From Takakia lepidozioides (taxonomy: Eukaryota; Streptophyta; Takakiopsida; Takakiales; Takakiaceae): a stretch of DNA of 64,000 bases. Made by a program: the position numbers and the translations under genes. The stretch covers positions 61,692,001 through 61,756,000 of the forward strand of contig CM060733.1 in NCBI GenBank assembly GCA_030704615.1. The letters are read 5' to 3'. This document shows positions 10,015 through 20,014 of this stretch, piece by piece (the first letter of the stretch is position 1; each line of letters starts with the position of its first letter). Below the pieces are notes generated by a model. It did no database searches. It had not been told where the DNA came from and worked only from the letters and a program-made list of their open reading frames with translations.

Positions 10015-10548
10015 TCACTGAGCCATCTGTAGGGTGATCCGCCGTAGTCTGATAGCCAACTCACGCCGTGTCATGCCCCGAGCCTGCTCCGATCCTCCCA
10101 GAGACGTCTGTATCTGGAAAGGACAAGGCTCCATATCCGCCTCCGTGAGGCCCAAGCCTGCAATAGCAGCTCTGCCCAGCATCAATGGCTGAGCTCCCGA
10201 GTCCAACAAGACCCGCAGTGGCCGGTACCTCTTGCCTGCCGGTCCACTCAAACAGAAAATGCCATCCTGGTTGTCTAACATGACAACTCCAGGTGTCACC
10301 ATGGCGCGCTCAATGGCTGGCCTAGCTGGCAGCTCCATCAACCTGGCAGCTGCAGCTTGCCATGGCGCCGCCGTGGCAGTCTTGACCCTCAAATCCGAGG
10401 ATCCCTCCGGCACTACACCTCCCACTATCTCCGCAGAAGATGAAGTAACCTCCCCACTCTCACAGAGTGTAGCTGCCAGCCTGAACACCTCAGCTGGTCT
10501 TACCCCCGCGTCGCAATCATGGTAGCCGAGAACAATGGAGCCTGGCAC
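10015..10548 (-). pseudogene. Retropepsin (aspartic protease) domain
   Basis: The domain cleaves the Gag-Pol polyprotein. It contains LRVLLDSGAQPLMLGRAA, with the active-site triad as DSG where cellular and many viral enzymes have DTG, and then GLGLTEADMEPCPFQIQTSLGG. The active form is a homodimer, so one motif per chain is expected. The upstream part (Ala- and Glu-rich) has no known motif. It sits between gag and the methyltransferase in the usual position for protease. Confidence 0.8.
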
Positions 10549-11722
10549 ACAGATGTGGCCGCTCCTAGCAGCACACTAGCTGCCGTAGCCTTGGCAACAC
10601 TAGGTAGTGGTGCTACCCGTGTAGCTCTCCCCCCAATGGCATAGTAACCTCCGCCTCGGTAACAGTCGGGCGAGAACTAGGTGCCATGGATGGCGTCGAC
10701 ACTGTCTCCGCCAATGTGAATGACTGAGGAAGCCTAGCCTGACGGCTTGCCTCCCCACGCTGTGGATCCAACTCCACCTCTGCACCTCGTGGCTCAGGAA
10801 CTCGTGCTGCTCCTCGAGTCACGGCTGCAGCAGACTCCACCTGCACTAGTGGTAGTGCTGCTCCACACATGAATCCCATGCCTCCCATATCTCCTCCCTC
10901 AGGAGCAGGAGGTGGACCATCCGGCCCTTAGCCGGTACCACCTGAGCTGTAGCCATGGCAGCGAGCCTCTGCTCTAGCTGCTGAAGCCGGTTGGCCATGC
11001 CTTGGTCAACACCCTGACCTCCGCGTCCTTGGCCATGTTGAGCTTGCCCTTGGCCTGCACCTCGTGGCTGGCCACCTCGTCCTCTCTGGGCTGCTCCACC
11101 TCGCCCCCGGCCACCATTGTTCCCTTGGAACTGGCCTGGGCGCAACTCAGGATGCAAACCATAACACTGGGCCTCTCCATGCCCGTGCTTGCCACAATGC
11201 CCACACTGCAACTGTGCAGGCTGTGCATGTGCCGCCCTTTGCCTCCCTCTGGGCAATCTTCTTGACATGGGGTCCTCCACATGTCCAGCACACCACATCC
11301 GCCCGTTGTTGGCCAGCAAATGAAGGGAGAGACCCCTGCATCTGAGGTCCTCTCTGCCCTTCCCTGAGCTTCACCTGAGCCCCCTTGTTGCCTTGAGCAC
11401 GTTGAGGTAGTGGTTGGCTAGGAGCACCACTACCCCGTGGTGTCTCCTTAGCAAATCCCACCATGACCACTCGTTCCTCCACCATGTTGAGCTCTATCCG
11501 CTCTGCCAGCAAAAACACATTTGCTAAGGTGGGTTGGGCCGCTTGTAGGAGAGTTGCATCCCGCACCCTTCTCCTCAGCTCCTTGTCCAATATCCCATAC
11601 CAGAATTGGACTGCCTGAGCTTCCGTAACCCCTTGGGTTACATTTATCAAGCGCCTCATGCGAGTGAAAGCCTCCCTCAAGCTCTCGGTCGGCTTCCGTT
11701 GGAACTCTTGCAAGCTCCGCAA
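10549..11722 (-). pseudogene. Gag C-terminal half with two zinc knuckles
   Basis: Gag forms the virus-like particle and binds the element's RNA. The segment contains a capsid-like stretch (LREAFTRMRRLINVTQG, then FWYGILDKELRRRVRDATLLQ) at about 11,700-11,500. Next is a knuckle VCWTCGGPHVKKDC (spacing CX2CX3HX4C) near 11,290, and a second, canonical CGHCGKHGHGEAQC (CX2CX4HX4C) near 11,200. A Gly/Arg/Gln-rich basic tail near 11,110-11,000 would bind RNA. Frame changes separate the two knuckles. The protein is not intact in this copy. Confidence 0.8.
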
Positions 11723-12417
11723 CTTCTCTCTGTCCTCACCCCTTGGTAGTTCCCTCTCAACTCTTCGAAGAACTCCACAACAGGGTTGAAGGCAGGCACG
11801 GCTAGTGCTGGTGCGGTAGTGGCTTGGGTGGACGTCGTAGCTACTGTACCACCAGTCCCACTAGTCCCTGCTACTTGCTGAAGCTGCCGGTGCAGCGGCA
11901 GGTGTAGCCACTGCCCTCGTGGCTCTAGTGCCCCTAGTGATGGAGACATAGTCGGGTGACCAGTACATCCTCCACTCCTCGATCTCAACCTCATGCCCCC
12001 GCCTGAACTCATGGTAATCATCCATAGGCGGCCCCTCAAGGTGCTGAAACAGCCCCTTCCATGCCATGAAAGGGCGTAAATAGTTGTGGATTGCGCATTT
12101 GCTGCAAATCACACCAACTATCAAACTCTTGGATAAAATCATCCAACTCGATGGTGCCCCCCCCAGAGTACCTTCGTGGCCCCTTGGTAGCTCCATACAT
12201 CTCCTCCATTGTGTCCCACAACAATGGCAAAGAAACAACTTGCACCCGCCGGTATGAGTCCTCCTGATTCACAATCCGAATCAGAACCTTCCGTGGAAGA
12301 CACAGGAGGTGAAGGTGGCCTAAACCGCACACCTCGTCTCGTGTACCCACTAGTATCGCTAGTGCTCGAACCGGCACTGTCCCCAGCAACTAGTGGCACC
12401 TCCGTGTTGACACTCAA
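11723..12417 (-). pseudogene. Gag N-terminal half, frameshifted
   Basis: Fragments in three frames read SGYTRRGVRFRPPSPPVSST, GTIELDDFIQEFDSWCDLQQ and GPPMDDYHEFRRGHEVEIEEW, then a Thr/Ala/Pro-rich stretch. The middle parts resemble the start of a retrotransposon gag domain. There is no in-frame ATG before 12,417, so either the start codon is lost or the true start is further upstream in another frame. Confidence 0.6.
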
Positions 12418-13059
12418 CCGGTCATGAACATGTCCCTAACCCCCTCTCCACAAGGTAACCGGGTAGAGAACCTGTTGCGGCTTATGGTTTGGAATACTAA
12501 GTTCCTAACATAGCCTACACCTGTACCTGCATCCACCGCAAGCACTCCTATGGTTGGCTGGTCATCACCTCCAACCTCACCACAGAGAAACAATGATGGT
12601 CTGGCTGGTCATCACCCCAGCCTCACCATCGACAGCATGCTCTAGGACTGGCCGTGATCAAATCCGGACCAATCACCTATAAAAACAAGCGCCCACACAA
12701 AACTAGCATGGCGCACAGTCAAGCATGCAGGTATGGAGGGGATCCAAACACAAGAAATCAGAACGACAACTCCCCCACACCCAAAAACAAGGTGTTGCTC
12801 TCCTGCAAGGACACCCCCAGCCCAAACCCGGACTGACTCTTGCCTCCACCTACGGAAAGGTCTTGGCCTAATGAGAGGGTGGAAACTACGAGGAAGAGAA
12901 GCTAAAGCAATGCCTAACCCCAGCATGCCCTCATCCCAACACTCTTCCTCTCCTCTCTTCCCTCACTTGCATGACCATGGGAATATCATGAAGATACTCC
13001 TCAAACCGCCCTCCACGAGCTTCAAAATTCGGCCTTCCAGACCACATGCCAGTCCTTAG
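12418..13059. other. Retroelement leader, no motif seen
   Basis: This lies between gag and the satellite array. I found no convincing coding signal on either strand. Short frames are compositional. Confidence 0.4.
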
Positions 13060-14570
13060 GCAGTCCACCAGTGCCTCCACGAGTCAGCACAGGCCGTCCA
13101 CAGGTCAACACGGGCCACCACAGACCAGCACGGCCCACACAGCTCACTGGTCAGAGCCGTCACAGTCCCACAGGCCACTAGGCACAGCCTGTCACAGCCC
13201 CTCATAGCCGTCACAGCTCGCCACAGCCTGTCACAGCCCGTCACAGCCCCACAGGCCACTGGGCACAGCCTGTCACAGCCCTCACAGCCCCAAGGCCTCA
13301 GGCACGCCTGACACAGCCCTCACAACCCGTCACAGCCCCACACAGCCTGTCACAGCCCCGCACAGCCCGTCACAGCCCCACAGGCCACTGGGCACAGCCT
13401 GTCACAGCCCCTCACAGCCCCAAAGGCTCAGGCACGGCCTGACACAGCCCCTCACAGCCCGTCACAGCCCCAACCCCAAAGGCCTCAGGCACGGCTTGTC
13501 ACAGCCCCTCACAGCCCCAAGGCCACGGGCACAGCCTGTCACAGCCCCTCACAGCCCGTCACAGCCCCACAGGCCACTGGGCACAGCCTATCACAGCCCC
13601 GCACAGCCCGTCACAGCCCCAGGCCACTGGGCACAGCCTGTCACAGCCCTCACAGCCCCAAAGGCCACGGGCACAGCCTGTCACAGCCCGTCACAGCCCC
13701 AAAGGCCTCAGGCACGGCTGTCACAGCCCCTCACAGCCCCAAAGGCCACGGGCAGCCTGTCACAGCCCCTCACAGCCCCAAAGGCCACGGGCACAGCCTG
13801 TCATAGCCCTCACAGCCCGTCACAGCCCCAAAGGCCTCAGGCACGGCCTGTCACAGCCCCAAAGGCCTCAGGCACGGCCTGTCACAGCCCGTCACAGCCC
13901 CAAAGGCCTCAGGCACGGCTTGTCACAGCCCCTCACAGCCCCAAAGGCCACGGGCACAGCCTGTCACAGCCCTCACAGCCCAAAGGCCACGGGCACAGCC
14001 TGTCATAGCCCCTCACAGCCCGTCACAGCCCCAAAGGCCTCAGGCACGGCCCGTCACAGCCCATCACAGCCCGTCACAGCCCCAAAGGCCTCAGGCACGG
14101 CCTGTCACAACCCCTCACAGCCCGTCACAGCCCCAAAGGCCTCAGGCACGGCCTGTCACAGCCCTTACAGCCCGTCACAGCCCCACAGGCCACTGGGCAC
14201 AGCCTGTCACAGCCCCTCACAGCCCCAAAGGCCACGGGCACAGCCTGTCACAGCCCCTCAGGCCTCAGGCACGGCCTGACACATCCCCTCACAGCCCGTC
14301 ACAGCCCCAAAGGCCTCATGCACGGCCTGTCACAGCCCGTCACAGCCCCTCACAGCCCGTCACAGCCCCAAAGGCCTCAGGCACGGCCTGTCACAGCCCC
14401 TCACAGCCCATCACAGCCCCAAGGCCATGGGCACAGCCCCAAAGGCCATGGGCACAGCCCTCACAGCCCGTCACAGCCCCCACAGGCCACTGGGCACAGC
14501 CTGTCACAGCCGCACAGCCCGTCACAGCCCACAGGCCACAGGGACAGCCCGTCACAGCCCCATCCATGGC
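13060..14570. repeat. Satellite-like array of CACAGCCC/AGGC units
   Basis: About 1.5 kb is made of nested repeats. The basic word is TCACAGCCC(C/G), about 10 bp. It is combined into higher-order units of about 30-50 bp that end in AAAGGCCTCAGGCACGGCCTG, AAAGGCCACGGGCACAGCCTG or CAGGCCACTGGGCACAGCCTG. The strand is strongly C-rich with few T. The long proline/serine/alanine-rich open frames that cross it are a by-product of the repeat. It lies inside the retroelement, between gag and the right terminal repeat, so in element terms it is part of the 5' leader. Confidence 0.9.
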
Positions 14571-14929
14571 CGCTCTGGCAGTTTAGCCATTTCTCCAAGG
14601 GGTTTAGCCACGCCAAGTGAGGGTTTGTGTCTCTTGGACTCTAGGCTTCTTTCCACCGAGCTATGGCGGCTGTGAGGAAATTAACAAGGTATCTTGCTCT
14701 TTCGGCTCCCACACACCACCATAGTAGCCCTAAGCCATGAGGTGGTTGCCACAAACCAAGCCTTCTTTCTCACTTAGCCTCCCAAACATGCCACTAAACT
14801 CACTGGCAAACAACCAAGCCCTGCTGGTTCCCAGCCCTTGTGAACACTCATTCAAGCACTCTCCTTGGCCATAGCATCTATCTTAGAGCCTATTCCAGCC
14901 CCCTACACCTGCTGCTTCAAGAGTTGCGC

Positions 14930-15450
14930 TCCCTTCAAGCTTGAAGTTGAAACCCCAACTCACATAGGCCCTACAAGTGCTTTTCTTTCACTCCAAGTGG
15001 AAACCAGCCCTAGACCTTCCGTTCTAGCTCTCTAAAGCTTGAAAACAAGAGCCTCAATGGGCTGAAGGCATGCTCCACACATGCCCCACTCTCACCATAA
15101 GAGAATCAGTTCCTTTGCTTCATTTCTTGCACCCACAAACCTGAAAATACAAGCTTCAGCAGGCTGAAAGCATGCTCACATGCCCTACAGGGAAACCAGC
15201 CCCTTCCTTCCTTTCTTGCACTCCCACACCTGAAAGTGCAAGCCTTCACCAGGCTGATAGCATGCTCCACACATGCATTGCCCTCACATAAGGGAAGTCA
15301 GCCCTTCCCTCTTCCTTGCTTGCCCTCCAAGCTTGAAGATGGAAGCTTCAATGAGCTGAATACATGCTCCACACATGCAACCTTTTCACACAAGAGATAT
15401 CAGCCCCTATCTTGGCTCCTTGGCTCCTTGATGCTCTCTAAGACAAGACT
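14930..15450. repeat. About 100-bp degenerate tandem repeats in the leader
   Basis: About four to five diverged copies follow each other. Each has the pattern GCTTGAAA...CAAGCTTCA...GGCTGAA(A/T)GCATGCTCCACACATGC...CA(C/T)AAG(A/G)GAA.TCAGCCCCT..CTT. Period and sequence have drifted, but the order of the short words is kept. This is an older tandem array than the neighbouring satellite block. Confidence 0.7.
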
Positions 15451-16050
15451 AAGCACTCCACAGCCTTTGCCAAGCTCCTGAAACCCTAAGGCTTACATTT
15501 CCAGCCACAAGACACTTCTCTTGTGGTGCAAGAGCTCTTCTTCCAAGCTCTGAGACCCTAGGTGCACATTCCATGGCCTTGTCGCACCTCTTAGATCCTG
15601 TTCCAGCCCTGCTCTTGCCATGACAAGAGCCCTCTCAATGTTGAAGCTCGAGATTGAAACCCAATCTCACCATACTCCACAAAGTGCACTGATTTGCCCC
15701 AAGCCAAATCAGCCCTTTCGCTTGGTCTTGCAATCCTTCACACAATGAAAGCTCGCATTCCCAAGTCCAGTTCTCAGCTTTGCCACCAAAGCCACTATAA
15801 CCTGCTCTTGACTGGTCCTCTTCCCAATCGTGCTTGCTCATGCATGTACACAATCTGAAACCATCAAGGTGCTCTGGAATTACCTGCAGCATGGTGCTTT
15901 CATCTCTGAAGCTGAAGATCGAATGCCAAGGTCTACCACCTCGTAACCCACATCGCCTCCGTTTCTAACATCCAAGAGCTCCACGGTGCTCCTTGCATAA
16001 CAACTTGGTTTCTCTCATTCTCAAGCAAAAACCACAAGTACTACAACTAA
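15451..16050. other. Retroelement leader next to the right repeat
   Basis: This is non-coding sequence with no protein motif. It continues the CT/AG-rich style of the leader and ends at the hairpin beside the right terminal repeat. Confidence 0.4.
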
Positions 16051-16077
16051 CTCGTATCTGGCACTCACAGATACGAG
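16051..16077 (-). promoter_or_regulatory. Perfect 10-bp-stem hairpin just inside the right repeat
   Basis: CTCGTATCTG (16051-16060) and CAGATACGAG (16068-16077) are exact reverse complements separated by 7 nt. In element orientation the hairpin starts about 17 nt downstream of the 5' terminal repeat, where primer-binding, dimerisation and packaging signals normally sit. A role in RNA dimerisation, packaging or priming is inference. Confidence 0.6.
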
Positions 16078-16093
16078 CTGATCTTTCTCGAGT

Positions 16094-16228
16094 GATAAGG
16101 AAGAAGAATACAAGCACAAGCTCATGCGAGCTCACAAAGCTGAAGCATAAACTCATGCATATATAACCTCATCACTCAAATACAAGTCAAGCCAAGTGCA
16201 CCCCACGCCATGGGGAATCCACACTACG
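16094..16228 (-). repeat. Right 135-bp terminal direct repeat of the retroelement
   Basis: It is identical to 5643-5777 except for one base. In element orientation it is the 5' copy and contains a TATA-like TTATATATGCATGAG, so transcription into the leader and gag is plausible. Beyond it the flank reads GGCGCC. Both copies share CGTAG immediately outside the TGTGG start, so the exact terminus is ambiguous by 5 bp. Confidence 0.75.
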
Positions 16229-19200
16229 GCGCCATAGCTAGGCGCGGTGAGGCTCAACTCGAGAAAGATGAGCCTTCCGCGCTTGCCTTGTGTGAAGATA
16301 ACCACTCCAGGGCCTAAATCTGCCTTGACCCCTGGATTGACACTTGGGCCAATCCCAAATGTCAATATGTAAAAGCTAGCTATTTCCTAGCTAGTTTCAC
16401 ACTAGTGGTAAAATAACTTGACACATCTGAGCATCAAGTCCTTTGCTCAAATTTGCCATTTGAAATTTGAATACCTGTCAGAATAATTTTCGAATCATGC
16501 ATAATTTCATGAATGCATGATGTATGCTTGGGATAGCATGTACTATGTTGGATGCAGGACGATGGCAGGCATGAGGGCAGGATGGGAGGCGGGATGGGGA
16601 TGCGGGAGAGGGCATGGCCAGGGCATGCGTCATGTCCCCGCAGCGGGCACATGAGGCGCAGGAGGGCGTGCCGCGCGGCAGTTTGCGGGCGGGGGTGGGG
16701 AGGGGGTGGCGGGGGGTCCACGCTGGCTAAACCGGCTCCCTCGCATTCAACTCCAGGGCCCATCTAATGCTTGGCATTCGAGATGAAGGCTCTCCTTGAC
16801 CTTGGGAAGAAGCCATTCTTTTAGTGGCGAATAATTGCCAGATTTCGACCTCGCGCGGGTCTTGGCGACAGGGGTAAAGGGAAATGAGGCTGAAAAATTC
16901 ACACTTTTCGCCAAAAGCTGATCTGATGGGCCCACCATTCGCTAGAGGGGCTGCCACAGGGAGGCACATGGCGCCATATTGAGTGAAGACAGTTTACAGC
17001 AGAGGAGCCAGATCCCACCGACCACGTGCAGGACATCGCTGCATTCCGAGTGCGCGGGAGGACGTGGAGCCAGCTACGTTGCCCATTTTTGTACATAGAT
17101 GTACATAGATATATATGGGTAAGTATAGTATAATCTGTATAGATAAACTTTGTAGTGAAACATTTTGTAGCATATGTATGGGTAGCTTAGTGGTAAACAT
17201 CTCCCTTCTTAGCCAATCGACTTGGTGTTCAATTTCTAACACCTCAACGTTGTTTTGATAGCAACCTGGTTTGGATGATAAAGTTCCTAAATATGAAAAA
17301 GGTGGCCGCGAAGGAGGGCAAAAAGATGACTGCAGAGGAGGAGGATAATAAAAAGGGTGGCATAGGGTTACATAAACGGAAAGAGAATGTCATTTATTCA
17401 TTGTTTTTGGGATGAAAGGACACATGTCATCAAGTTTAGGGGGGAAAAAAAAACCTAAAACACACTTCTTCCTTCTTTCATTTTTTTCCTCTCCTCTCTT
17501 TAGGCCTTAGGGCTGCTTGCAAGTTGCAGAGCGTGCTTTCGCATGCACTTTATGTTAGTATCAGTAATCACTCAAGGCTGCGATTAAAGAGAGCAAACAT
17601 TGATACTTCTTATCTATGTGCCATGTAGCATTAGGCAGGGTCTTTTTGGGCCAGGGTTCAAATATGCCACTTAGTGTAGATTGACTGAAATGCAATATAA
17701 GCCAATTTAAGGTTTTCTACTTATGAATGATGGTTTAAATTTTTTTGGTGGTGTTTGGCATAATTTCTGCCTAGTCTCCAATGATGCCTAAACCCTCCAA
17801 TTTGCTATGTCAATTCTGGGTTATTCACCTCAACAAGTCTACTAGGTTTTAGGTTCATTCGCCCAATACCCATTCAAAATCTCATATTATTGCCAGCCAT
17901 TTCCACTACGCATTTTGTACAAGCGCCAGACATGCTCCTCTAAGGTTCTAATGGATGCCACTTGTGCTACAATGTAAATACCTTAAAAGAAACGCTGCTG
18001 GGAAGCTGATCTGTTCCTCTCAAATTCTCCATCCCGAGTTTGACCAAGGCAAGCGGTCCTAGTTGTGGTTAACTCGTGATTCTTCTCTGGTAGACATATG
18101 AAGCCTTCTGTCAAAGTAAGCACAAAACTGATTGGGACCACCAGTTGGGTGATTCTTGTTTCTTCTTCCTCTGTTTTTCTCTTGGTTGGCATATCTGGAG
18201 TTCATATTTTATTGATTGTGCTGAAAAAGATGGCAGTCTAGATGGATTCTGCCCACGCATGGCATGTACACTAGATCTTGAAAATTGCAGGCTTTGTTGC
18301 CCGTAATGTTGCAAACTCACATTGAGAATTAAGGCGATCACCTTACACCCATGCAGATATTCAAATCCAGCATCCCCATCTTCATTAACATCATTGCCCA
18401 CATATTACGTACCAAACAGCCTTGTGTGTCAGTGGTGCCTTTAGGGCACTTGGTCTTCCCACCCAAGGGAAGACCAGCATGATTTTGGGGCTTTTGCGAG
18501 AGTGGCCACCAGTCCAATCCACTATATGCCACCATCATGTCACTCCTACTCAATAATATCAAACAATTTTAGAATTAATTAAAAAATTTCAAATCCAGTA
18601 GAAGCTCCCTCCTTCCGTAAGATTGATTCAGAATGTCTCATCCCAACAATCCGACCAGAGAAGTGCAAGTCATATTTAGTTAGAAGTTACAGCTTCCAGG
18701 AAAGCCATTGGTGGGGAGAAGGGTGGGCAATTTGCTGCAGGGAAAGACTTGCCTGCAAAAGTCGTCAGCCCCCTGCCACAGGAATGCGTAAGCACCTTTT
18801 GCCATTATATTCCCATGGAAAGTCTGGTCTCTGGTCCTTTTTACCATGAGTCTACAGCCCCAGTTGGTTTGCAATGCATATGGCTCTGAAATATACGCCA
18901 CCTCCTCAGTAATGGTGCCCACCTACACAGTATCCCAGCACTGAATAGGAAACTGAAAAGTCAACTACAGCAAGCCTGCAAAATGTGTGAGAAAAAGAGT
19001 AGTACTTCTGTAACTTTCCTGTAAAAAGAGATGACCTGTCACGGCTGCAATTAATATCATCCCTGCTAGTTCAGTCATAACCACAGTACAGCTTCAGCTC
19101 TTACAAAGAAAACCGTGTCACACATACACACATGCAGGAGTCGTCATCCTTTGTAAAAGAGGAATGACAGAACTCTTTAGGGGCGGAGAGACAGGAAGAG

Positions 19201-20014
19201 AAGTTACTACATCAACCAAGAGGGACCATGGGACACAGAAGAACAACACAGTAGAACACAGAAACCAAAGAAGAAAAGCAAACCCAAGATGCTGCGGGAG
19301 GGACAAGTGCCTCAGACAGGTAAGCTGGTAGGCACTTTAGGAGAGAGAGGGAGATGCTGGCCCACATGTCAACTCCCACTGGCATGATCAATGTTGCAGC
19401 AGTAGAGATCATGATAAAATGCCTCCACTTTATCCTCGAAGAATGCACCGATCAGAAAGAGAAATGTCTCAAAACTCATGGACATCATTGTTGCCGAAGA
19501 CCACAAGGGTAGGAAACATTTAAATCAGCACCCTACTTGAACCCATGAGCATGGTCAACTTTATTTCAATAGAAGAATGTAGTTGAGAGCCATGGCACTA
19601 AAACCCCTGCACCTGGATTTGCATCTATTCTCGGCTTGCTCATGAATTCTGTTGCAACCCACAGAGGAGGAATATGAGGGTTCAAGTGAAGTGTGTGGAC
19701 TTTAGGCTAGCAGTGTATTTCTACCAACCACAGGAGAGTACTACATCTATGTTCATGGTTGCATTTGATGGGAGCTTGTTGAAGAGCTGCCTCCTAATAT
19801 GTGAACGTCAGTTTATAGTTTCTGTGGGCAAAGAGATGGGCAAGATACTGGAGGTCTCCTGCATACCACTGAGAGGGTTGATGGTACTGACACATGCATC
19901 CGAGGATCGGTATTCTGTCTGACTGGATACTTTGAAGAGTGGGTGGTGAGTGCTCACAAATAATTGGGTAAAGGAACTTTACAAATTGGGGGTAAGAAGA
20001 TGTTGAAGTGGATG
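16229..20014. other. Intergenic region, no gene recognised
   Basis: This is 3.8 kb without a supported exon chain. It has a G-rich stretch at about 16,560-16,725, an AT-rich stretch at 17,400-18,000, and a tRNA/SINE-like head at 17,180. Minus-strand open frames near 18,680-18,920 and 19,210-19,450 lack motifs. Its right end presumably includes the XPF 3' UTR. Confidence 0.5.
17175..17245 (+). repeat. Possible tRNA-derived SINE head
   Basis: GGTAGCTTAGTGGTAAACA resembles a pol III A box, and about 40 nt later GGTGTTCAATTTCTAACACC resembles a B box and T arm. The cloverleaf cannot be completed (no paired acceptor stem), so it is not a functional tRNA. This may be the decayed head of a SINE. 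Confidence 0.35.

Larger units (their letters stand above)
5643..16228 (-). mobile_element. Ty3/gypsy-type retroelement carrying a DNA methyltransferase
   Basis: A 10.6-kb GC-rich block is bracketed by 135-bp direct repeats. On the minus strand the order is leader with satellite array, gag with zinc knuckles, aspartic protease, C5 cytosine methyltransferase, reverse transcriptase, RNase H and integrase. RT and RNase H before integrase is the Ty3/gypsy order. The coding region is spread over all three frames with many frameshifts, and the gag frame has no ATG, so this copy cannot be autonomous. Integrase stops before the usual C-terminal module. I found no chromodomain, no standard Met-tRNA primer site (TGGTATCAGAG) and no convincing target-site duplication. 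Outer limits beyond the repeats are uncertain. Confidence 0.85.

Noticed and set aside
13060-14570. CRISPR-like appearance of regularly repeated words
   Set aside because: Units are directly adjacent and nested, with no unique spacers, in a eukaryotic nuclear sequence.
13496-14620. Long plus-strand open frames rich in Ser, Gln, Pro and Ala
   Set aside because: They arise from the satellite repeat, whose T-poor composition lacks stop codons in several frames; no start context, domain or splice structure.
18680-18922. Minus-strand 80-codon frame with protein-like composition
   Set aside because: No recognisable domain, no neighbouring exons, and no ATG-supported context; kept only as intergenic.
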